Origin: Streptomyces tibetensis
GTDB taxonomy: Bacteria > Actinomycetota > Actinomycetes > Streptomycetales > Streptomycetaceae
Assembly (NCBI RefSeq): GCF_007655005.1
Contig: NZ_SZVW01000002.1
Coordinates: forward strand, 124,001 to 188,000
Reading direction: 5' to 3'
Length of the DNA stretch: 64,000 nt
The position numbers and the translations under genes are program-made. Below the pieces are notes generated by a model. The model saw only the letters and a program-made list of their open reading frames with translations. It ran no database searches and was not told where the DNA came from. Positions 58,400 to 64,000 of the stretch are shown one piece after another; positions within the stretch are counted from its first letter, which is position 1, and each line of letters begins with the position of its first letter.

Positions 58400-59725
58400 G
58401 TGTCGGCACAGCACGACGTCGACGACGTCGGGGAGTTCGCGGCGCTGCTGAGGACGTTCAAGGAGCGCACGGACCGCAGTTACGGTTCGCTGGCCCGCCG
58501 CCTGGCCATGAACACCTCGACCCTGCACCGCTATTGCGCGGGCGACGCGGTCCCGGTCGACTTCGCCCCCGTGGAGCGCTTCGCCGCCCTGTGCGGGGCG
58601 TCCCCGGAGGAACGCCTGGAACTCCACCGCCGCTGGCTCCTGGCGGTCGCGGCCCGCCGGCGGCCCCGAGCGGTGGGCCCGGCCGGTACGGCACAGCAGG
58701 AGACGGCCTGCGCCACGGCGGACGAGCCGGAGCGCGCACCGGACGTCGTCGACAGCCCGGCCGGCCGCCCCGCGCCGGAACCCCCGCCGCCCGGCCACCG
58801 GCCCTGGTACCGCCGCAGACGCGTCGCGGTCGGACTGGCCGCCGTCTGCGCGGCGCTCGCGGCCCTCGGGAGCCTCGCCGTGCTGCCGGACGATCGGCGT
58901 ACCACCGGCGACCGGACCCCTGTGACCGGGCCGGCCCCGTCCGGCACGGCGACGGCCGAAACCCGGGACCGAGAGAGCGCCTCACCCACCCCGAGCGACA
59001 GCTCCTCCACCACTCGGCGGCCCTCGCCGTCCGCAACCCCGAAGCAGCCGAAGCCCTCACCGTCCCCCTCTGCCCGCACCAGCCCGCCACCCGGAGGACC
59101 CGCCTCCGCCCCACCTCTGACCTGGTCCGCCGACTCCCAGGCCTGGAAGCTCGGCTGCGGTCACGACTACGTCGTCGCCAAGCCGCCCGCGCAGGTCCCA
59201 CCGCCGCCGGTCCCCCAGGACGCCGGGGTCTGGGCGGCGACGCAGAACGCGGTGCACGGCGGCGAGACGCTCGTACGGCTGACCGTGCAGGGGCGCACCG
59301 GCACAGCCGTCGTGCTGGAGGCGCTGCGCGTGCGCGTGGTGGGGCGGACGGCCCCGGCGCAGGGCACCGCCTATGCCATGGACCGGGGCTGCGGCGGTGC
59401 GATCACCCCGCGTTCCTTCGACGTGAACCTGGACAAGGACCGCCCCATCGCCCGCGCTGTCGCCGGGAGCGACACCGGTACGCCGATCCCGGCGGTGCGC
59501 ATGCCCTACCGGGTGTCCGCCCAGGACCCCGAGGTGCTGCTGGTCAACGCCAGGACCCAGGCGTGCGACTGCCGCTGGTACCTGGAGCTGGACTGGTCCT
59601 CCCAGGGCCGCGAGGGGACGGTCCGGATCGACGACGACGGCCGCCCGTTCCGGACCAGCGGCATCAAGGGCCTGTCCCGCTACGTGTACGACACCTCGGC
59701 ACGCCAGTGGAAGCCGTACCGCTAG
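58400..59725 (+). CDS. HTH - transmembrane - extracellular domain protein
   Basis: A 441-residue protein. An N-terminal XRE-like helix-turn-helix (about 15-60; YGSLARRLAMNTSTLHRYCA) is followed by a short Pro/Ala segment, one membrane helix (142-162), a Ser/Thr/Pro linker (165-230) typical of wall-spanning regions, and an extracellular domain with Cys pairs (KLGCGHDY, DRGCGG, QACDCRWY). The layout suggests a one-component membrane-bound regulator that reads an outside signal, or an HTH used for protein contacts. GTG start with GGGAGACGGGGG upstream. Confidence 0.82.
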   Translation: MSAQHDVDDVGEFAALLRTFKERTDRSYGSLARRLAMNTSTLHRYCAGDAVPVDFAPVERFAALCGASPEERLELHRRWLLAVAARRRPRAVGPAGTAQQETACATADEPERAPDVVDSPAGRPAPEPPPPGHRPWYRRRRVAVGLAAVCAALAALGSLAVLPDDRRTTGDRTPVTGPAPSGTATAETRDRESASPTPSDSSSTTRRPSPSATPKQPKPSPSPSARTSPPPGGPASAPPLTWSADSQAWKLGCGHDYVVAKPPAQVPPPPVPQDAGVWAATQNAVHGGETLVRLTVQGRTGTAVVLEALRVRVVGRTAPAQGTAYAMDRGCGGAITPRSFDVNLDKDRPIARAVAGSDTGTPIPAVRMPYRVSAQDPEVLLVNARTQACDCRWYLELDWSSQGREGTVRIDDDGRPFRTSGIKGLSRYVYDTSARQWKPYR

Positions 59726-59823
59726 TACTCCAGCCGTAGATCGTGATCTTGTTGCCGGAGGGCGGTGGAGAGGGGGCCGCCGTAGGTCGTCGACGAGATC
59801 GGGCTGGGCAGCAGAGGCGTCCG

Positions 59824-60228
59824 CTACTCGAGTCCTCCGAGACGGCGGGCATCTTTGATCTCGCGGAGCCTGGCAGCCGTCATCGGGGTCCACTCCCTCC
59901 TCTGTCCAGCGGTATGGAGGGCGGCTCCAACCTCGCTGAGCTTCGCGGAGGACAACACGCCCGCTCGCTCGATCAGGTCGTCCCGGGCGACAGTGGTCAG
60001 CCAGGTGCAAGGAGTAAAGCCTGGACGCGGGAACGCGAACCGCAGCACGCCTTCGAAGGGCAGCCCTTCCCGGGCGCCTATCGCCACTTCAACACCCAGG
60101 CCGCTGATGTCGACGCCCGCCGGCGCAACGACCTGCATGACCTGGAACCCGGATGACTCGTCGTCCGACAGCAGCACGACCGGGCGTCGCTCGTCGAAGT
60201 CGACCCACCAGACTTCGCCGCGTTGCAT
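59824..60228 (-). CDS. PemK/MazF-like toxin family protein
   Basis: A 134-residue protein starting MQRGEVWWVDFDERRPVVLL, the first strands of the PemK/MazF fold, where Arg and the PVVLL strand are conserved in mRNA interferases. LTTVARDDLIERAGVLS matches the later part. About 25 extra C-terminal residues (RREWTPMTAARLREIKDARR) form a helix. The ATG has AGGAGG. No antitoxin-like gene lies next to it on either side, so it could be a lone, inactive or repurposed member. Confidence 0.65.
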   Translation of the reverse strand: MQRGEVWWVDFDERRPVVLLSDDESSGFQVMQVVAPAGVDISGLGVEVAIGAREGLPFEGVLRFAFPRPGFTPCTWLTTVARDDLIERAGVLSSAKLSEVGAALHTAGQRREWTPMTAARLREIKDARRLGGLE

Positions 60229-60912
60229 GTGTCCTCCTGGTACGAGTCGGCGGGCGGACGCTGCATGCCCGAGCGGGACACCTGATGCGGCCCCGTCTTC
60301 GCACGTCGTGATCGAGGGGGTGGTGAAGACGGGTGCGGCCACCGGTGATCATCGTGTGTGCAGACTGAAGATCATGCGGTAGCCGCGGGTCACAGCGTAG
60401 ACCCTGTCCGCCGGCGGGAGGCGTTCGAGGTCGTGATGGGCCGGATAGCGGGCCGGTTCGCGCGGGTTGAACCCCGGCGCCGGGTGCGGGACTTGCTCGG
60501 CCGGGCCAGGTGGGATGCCGGACACCGTGCGTGACGACGTGCGTGAGTACGTACTGGAGCACCTGCATGACGATTGTTCATGACGGTGGTCGTCCGGCCC
60601 GTGCACGATGCGGCCCGCCGGCCCGGCTGGTCCGCCTGGCGACGCCGCCATCAGGCCCGAGCCCAGGCCGGCCATTACCGCCGACTGACCGCTGTTCGTG
60701 GTGCGTCGTAACGGCGTCACCGTTCCGCGACCTGCAGTCATAAGCTGAGACTTATCAACCGGCGGCAATGATAGCTGATCACGGCCACTGACAACGGTGC
60801 GCTCGGGCTGAAAGGATCCGAGCACCGCACCGAGAGGACTGACAGAGGGTGGAAAGCATCATCTCTTTCACAGTTTCTCATTCGGGCACCGCGTAATCGA
60901 AAAGGAGATGTC
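60229..60912. other. Long region without a supported gene
   Basis: 684 bp. The part from 60720 to 60912 is lower in GC and holds the promoter and leader for the next gene; the remainder has only frames without codon bias or ribosome sites. A reverse frame ending near 60349 (ADRVYAVTRGYRMIFSLHTR at its end) looks faintly toxin-like but is not convincing. Confidence 0.5.
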
Positions 60913-61257
60913 TTGCCCGCCATTCGGAAGACCATGCTCACGGTTGCGGCTCTGGCCGGAATCGTCATCACCACCCAGCCGGCCTTCGCCCAGCCCCAGG
61001 CAAGCGGCAGCTGGCGCGCCTACAGCGAGACCAACTACGAGGGTCCGGACACGACGTTCTCCGGGGAGGTGGGGGCATGTAAGTACGTCGGCGACAACTG
61101 GAACGACAAGACCCGGTCCGCCAAGTCGTCGAGCGCCACCACCAGGGTGGAGTTGTGGGACAACTCCGACTGCACCGGTGGCTCGATCGTCATCGACGGA
61201 TCCGGCTACTACGCCATCGGTGCGTGGGTCAGCGGCTACCGGGTCACGAGCGTCTAG
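60913..61257 (+). CDS. Small secreted peptidase-inhibitor I36 / crystallin-like protein
   Basis: A 114-residue exported protein. Signal peptide MLTVAALAGIVITTQPAFA, then a beta-crystallin-like fold: RAYSETNYEGPDTTFSGEVG, two Cys (GACKYV; DCTGG) and SGYRVTSV. The start is TTG at 60913, 6 nt after AAAGGAG; an ATG at 60908 is in another frame and gives a meaningless protein. Relatives include the Streptomyces metalloprotease inhibitor SMPI. Confidence 0.8.
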   Translation: MPAIRKTMLTVAALAGIVITTQPAFAQPQASGSWRAYSETNYEGPDTTFSGEVGACKYVGDNWNDKTRSAKSSSATTRVELWDNSDCTGGSIVIDGSGYYAIGAWVSGYRVTSV

Positions 61258-61324
61258 CGGGAACGCCACGGAGGGGCGGTCCACCGGCGAAGTCGGCTGA
61301 CCGCCGCCGGTTCCCGCCTCCCGC

Positions 61325-62266
61325 TCACCGGCCGCCCGCCTCCTGGAGTCCGCAGCTGCGGGTGACTCTGCGGGCGGCCTGCCGGATGGCGGTGATGGCG
61401 GGCTCGTCACGGCGCGCGGCGAGCCAGGCCAGGGCCGACGTGCAGGGCGGCAGGTCCATGACATCGACGTAGCGAACGCCTGGACGGGGAAACAGGTCGC
61501 GGGCCGCGGCCGGCAGGAAGGCCATGGCTTCCCCCCGGGCCACGGTGTGCAGCAGCGTCTCCATGTCCGTGACTACGGGCCCGTACCGCACGGGGCTGCC
61601 GTCAGGGCGGGGATCGACGGCCCAGAACTCCCTCCAGGCGCGCGGCACCTGTGGGGGCCAGTCGACCACGGGGTGGCCGACGAAGTGGGCGAGAGCGGTG
61701 TCGGCCAGCCGGGCCAGGGGATCGTCGGCCGGAAGAGACGCCACCCGGGGCTCGGTGGCCAGACGCTGTTGCTCGATGCCCTCCGGCACAGGAGGTCGCC
61801 CGAACACCACGTCGACTTCCTTGTCCTGCAGGGCGGCAGCGAACCGGTAGGCGTCCAGGGTGACCATGTGCACCGTCAGCAGCGGGTGGCCTTCCTCCTG
61901 CAGGGCCCGCAGCACGGCGTGCGTATGAGGCATGGCGGCCTCTGCTCCGACGGTCCCCACGACGAGCCGGCCCGAGACGCTACGCACCTGCGAGTCGGCG
62001 GTGCGGCGCAGCTGAACCATGGCGTCGACCGCCGCCCTGGCCGCGGGGAGCAGCGTCCGCCCGGCGTCTGTCAGATCGACCATCCGGTTGGTGCGCTCGA
62101 ACAAGCGCACCCCCAGTCGTTTCTCCAGGCCACGAATCTGCTGGCTCAACGCGGACTGGGTGATGAAAAGAGAGGCGGCAGCGCGCCCGAAATGGCGCAT
62201 TTCCCCGAGAACGATGAACAAACGTAATTGATGAATACTCGGCTCAGCCTCACTACCTGTAGTCAT
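61325..62266 (-). CDS. LysR-family transcriptional regulator
   Basis: A 313-residue regulator. The winged HTH is at the N-terminus (HQLRLFIVLGEMRHFGRAAA; FITQSALSQQIRGLEKRLGV) and a substrate-binding effector domain follows (GRLVVGTVGAEA, EVDVVFGRPPVPE). It lies between two small secreted I36-type genes and is divergent from the right one (41 bp between starts), so control of that gene is likely. ATG at 62266 or the GTG at 62272. Confidence 0.92.
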   Translation of the reverse strand: MTTGSEAEPSIHQLRLFIVLGEMRHFGRAAASLFITQSALSQQIRGLEKRLGVRLFERTNRMVDLTDAGRTLLPAARAAVDAMVQLRRTADSQVRSVSGRLVVGTVGAEAAMPHTHAVLRALQEEGHPLLTVHMVTLDAYRFAAALQDKEVDVVFGRPPVPEGIEQQRLATEPRVASLPADDPLARLADTALAHFVGHPVVDWPPQVPRAWREFWAVDPRPDGSPVRYGPVVTDMETLLHTVARGEAMAFLPAAARDLFPRPGVRYVDVMDLPPCTSALAWLAARRDEPAITAIRQAARRVTRSCGLQEAGGR

Positions 62267-62307
62267 CGACACACCACCGAACCAGCGAATCGAAGGAGAC
62301 AGGGAAA

Positions 62308-62688
62308 GTGAAGAAGCGTATGTGGGGGTCGCTGCTGGCGGCCGCTTTCACCAGCATTCTGGTCACCGCGCCGACGGCGTCGGCGGCACCCGATCCGGAA
62401 GGCTGCACCAAGGGCAATTTCTGTGTGTACAGCAACGCCAATTTCACGGGGCTGGTGCTGCGCAGCGGCGGCGACTGGTCCGGAAGCGTTCCGTTCCGCT
62501 CCATTTTCAACAACGGCGTGCCCTATCCGGGTCTGGACCACATCGAGGTCCACTGGCACTGGGCGGGGGACACGACCCGGGTCCAGTGCCTGCACTACAA
62601 CCCCGACCCGAATGGCCACTCGATGGTCGCGGACTATCCGGGAGCCCAGGCCTACGTCACGAAGGTGCGGTGGCGGGGCGAGTGCTGA
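62308..62688 (+). CDS. Secreted peptidase-inhibitor I36 family protein
   Basis: A 126-residue exported protein. Leader MWGSLLAAAFTSILVTAPTA, then SA, cut before APDPEG. The mature part has CTKGNFCVYSNANFTG, the I36-family opening, then CLHYNP and a final Cys (RWRGEC), allowing two disulfides. GTG start at 62308 with AAGGAG upstream. Together with the protein at 60913 it may inhibit extracellular proteases. Confidence 0.85.
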   Translation: MKKRMWGSLLAAAFTSILVTAPTASAAPDPEGCTKGNFCVYSNANFTGLVLRSGGDWSGSVPFRSIFNNGVPYPGLDHIEVHWHWAGDTTRVQCLHYNPDPNGHSMVADYPGAQAYVTKVRWRGEC

Positions 62689-62738
62689 CGCCTCATCGGA
62701 CCGGCCCTCCTCGCTCGGCATGGCGCTCCTTGCGGCTG

Positions 62739-62772
62739 GCCTGGTGGGGGTGTGCTCACGCCCCCACCAGGC
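62739..62772. terminator. Bidirectional hairpin terminator
   Basis: GCCTGGTGGGGG (62739-62750) and CCCCCACCAGGC (62761-62772) pair over 12 bp with a 10-nt loop, between the convergent I36 gene and the ThDP-enzyme gene. Confidence 0.88.
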
Positions 62773-62813
62773 TAGGAGGATGCCGACCGGGCCGGTCCTG
62801 ACAGACGTCAGGG

Positions 62814-64000
62814 TCAGGGCCGGGGCACGTTGCGCAGGTTGGAGCGGGCCATCTGCAGCATCCGGCCGACCCCGCCGTCCAGCACCATCTTCGAGGCGGA
62901 CAGGGCGAACCCGGTCACCATCTCGGCCTTGATCTTCGGCGGGATGGACAGCGCGTTGGGATCGGTGACGATGTCGACGAGGGCGGGCCCCTTGTGCTTG
63001 AAGGCGTCCTTCAGTGCCCCGGGGAGGTCCTTGGGCTTCTCGACGCGCACCCCGTACGCACCGCAGGCACGGGCCACGGCGGCGAAGTCGGGGTTCTTGT
63101 TCGTGGTGCCGTACGACGGAAGGCCGGCGACCAGCATCTCCAACTCGACCATGCCGAGCGAGGAGTTGTTGAACAGGACGACCTTCACGGGCAGGTCGTA
63201 CTGCACCAGCGTCAGGAAGTCGCCCATCAGCATGGAGAAGCCACCATCGCCGGACATCGACACGACCTGCCGCTTGCGGTCGGTGAACTGGGCGCCGATG
63301 GCCATGGGAAGCGCGTTCGCCATCGAGCCGTGGGAGAAGGAACCGATGACGCGGCGGCGGCCGTTGGGGGAGATGTAGCGGGCGGCCCAGACGTTGCACA
63401 TGCCGGTGTCCACGGTGAACACGGCGTCGTCGGCGGCCACTTCGTCGAGCACGGACGCCACGTACTCGGGGTGGATCGGCGTGTGCTTCTCGACCTTGCG
63501 GGTGTACGCCTTGACCACCCCCTCCAGCGCGTCGGCGTGCTTCTTCAGCATCCGGTCGAGGAAGCGCCGGTTCTTCTTCTCCTGCACGCGCGGGATCAGG
63601 CAGCGCAGCGTCTCCCGTACGTCGCCCCACACCGCGAGGTCCAGCTTCGAGCGGCGGCCGAGGTTCTCCGGCCGGACGTCGACCTGGACGATCTTCACGT
63701 CGTCGGGGAGGAAGGCGTTGTAAGGGAAGTCGGTGCCGAGCAGGATCAGCAGGTCGCACTCGTGAGTGGCCTCGTAGGCGGCCCCGTAACCGAGCAGTCC
63801 GCTCATGCCGACGTCGAAGGGGTTGTCGTACTGGATCCACTCCTTGCCGCGCAGGGCGTGCCCCACCGGGGACTTGATCTTCCCGGCGAACTCCATGACC
63901 TCGGCGTGCGCTCCGGCGGTGCCGCTGCCGCAGAAGAGGGTGACCTTGCCGGCCTCGTCGATCATCTCGACGAGCCGGTCGATCTCTGCGTCGCCCGGGC
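62814..64000 (-). CDS. ThDP-dependent pyruvate oxidase/dehydrogenase-like enzyme (partial)
   Basis: 395 residues of the C-terminal part; the frame is open through the window edge, so the N-terminal pyrimidine-binding domain (about 190 residues) is missing. The central domain has GKVTLFCGSGTAGAHAEVME and DLLILLGTDFPY; the ThDP domain has SMSGDGGFSMLMGDFLTLVQ with NNSSLG, the GDG-NN metal/diphosphate motif. The pattern resembles PoxB (pyruvate:quinone oxidoreductase) more than acetolactate synthase. Either is possible without the full N-terminus. Ends at a strong bidirectional terminator. Confidence 0.85.
   Translation of the reverse strand, partial: PGDAEIDRLVEMIDEAGKVTLFCGSGTAGAHAEVMEFAGKIKSPVGHALRGKEWIQYDNPFDVGMSGLLGYGAAYEATHECDLLILLGTDFPYNAFLPDDVKIVQVDVRPENLGRRSKLDLAVWGDVRETLRCLIPRVQEKKNRRFLDRMLKKHADALEGVVKAYTRKVEKHTPIHPEYVASVLDEVAADDAVFTVDTGMCNVWAARYISPNGRRRVIGSFSHGSMANALPMAIGAQFTDRKRQVVSMSGDGGFSMLMGDFLTLVQYDLPVKVVLFNNSSLGMVELEMLVAGLPSYGTTNKNPDFAAVARACGAYGVRVEKPKDLPGALKDAFKHKGPALVDIVTDPNALSIPPKIKAEMVTGFALSASKMVLDGGVGRMLQMARSNLRNVPRP

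Noticed and set aside
59726..59823. IS end or attachment site after the HTH-TM gene
   Set aside because: TAGTACTCCAGCCGTAGATC looked familiar as an insertion-sequence edge, but I found no partner repeat or transposase fragment.
60349..60825. Reverse-strand frame as antitoxin of the PemK-like gene
   Set aside because: No ribosome site, no DNA-binding motif and poor codon bias; kept only as a remark in the gap description.

Overview
The window is high-GC actinobacterial DNA with strongly GC-biased third codon positions, many GTG starts, few tRNA-like or AT-rich stretches, and gene families typical of Streptomyces: a giant LuxR (LAL) regulator, a secreted trypsin, DUF1996, DUF2637 and DUF3040 proteins, a PucR regulator, an FhuF-like protein under an iron box, and peptidase-inhibitor I36 proteins. 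I read it as a Streptomyces chromosome segment, probably outside the most conserved core because it mixes metabolic operons with accessory genes. All functions are inferred from the sequence; no database search was run.

Layout. 0-9 kb: LAL regulator, trypsin-like protease, AlkZ-type glycosylase, a repeat-rich gap, isochorismatase-fold hydrolase, secreted DUF1996 protein and a flavodoxin-fold reductase. 9-17.7 kb: a coherent sugar/envelope cluster of epimerase, OmpR-type two-component system, GT2, DUF2064 transferase, methyltransferase, cytochrome-b/molybdopterin oxidoreductase and two membrane proteins. Three of its intergenic regions share the same candidate operator (TKACG-N7-GACGT), so I propose that the embedded two-component system controls the cluster. 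17.7-23 kb: an anti-sigma-like ATP-binding protein, then the high-affinity K+ pump operon kdpFABC read leftwards, led by an extra 27-aa membrane peptide and closed by a 54-bp perfect palindrome. kdpA carries an in-frame GC-rich repeat insertion.

23-36 kb: methylmalonyl-CoA mutase (mutA-mutB-meaB), argG with a probable ARG box and leaderless start, the proton-translocating transhydrogenase pntAB, a DHA2-type exporter, a polysaccharide-pyruvyl-transferase-like protein and DUF3040. 36.6-39.5 kb: GT9, a HAD-IIIA phosphatase homologue whose catalytic Asp is His, and a GT2. 39.5-42.6 kb: a decaying mobile region. Two inverted, deleted copies of an IS5-type element flank about 1.86 kb of visibly lower-GC DNA that encodes a translationally coupled lipocalin-like protein and a stand-alone acyltransferase; a deleted polysaccharide deacetylase lies beside it.

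42.6-52 kb: SRPBCC protein, then purine catabolism: XdhC maturation factor, AzgA/NCS2 purine permease and three-subunit xanthine dehydrogenase, with a divergent PucR regulator. 52-64 kb: TPR-like protein, repetitive gap, GntR regulator, FhuF-like iron protein, DUF2637 protein, anti-sigma-like ATPase, secreted protein, an HTH-TM-extracellular protein, an orphan PemK/MazF-like toxin, two small secreted I36-type proteins flanking a LysR regulator, and the C-terminal two thirds of a ThDP-dependent pyruvate oxidase-like enzyme cut by the window edge.

A recurring feature is start codons placed exactly 6 nt (once 7) after a TANNNT/CANNNT hexamer with no Shine-Dalgarno, suggesting many leaderless mRNAs. 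Several gaps hold short tandem GC-rich repeats.
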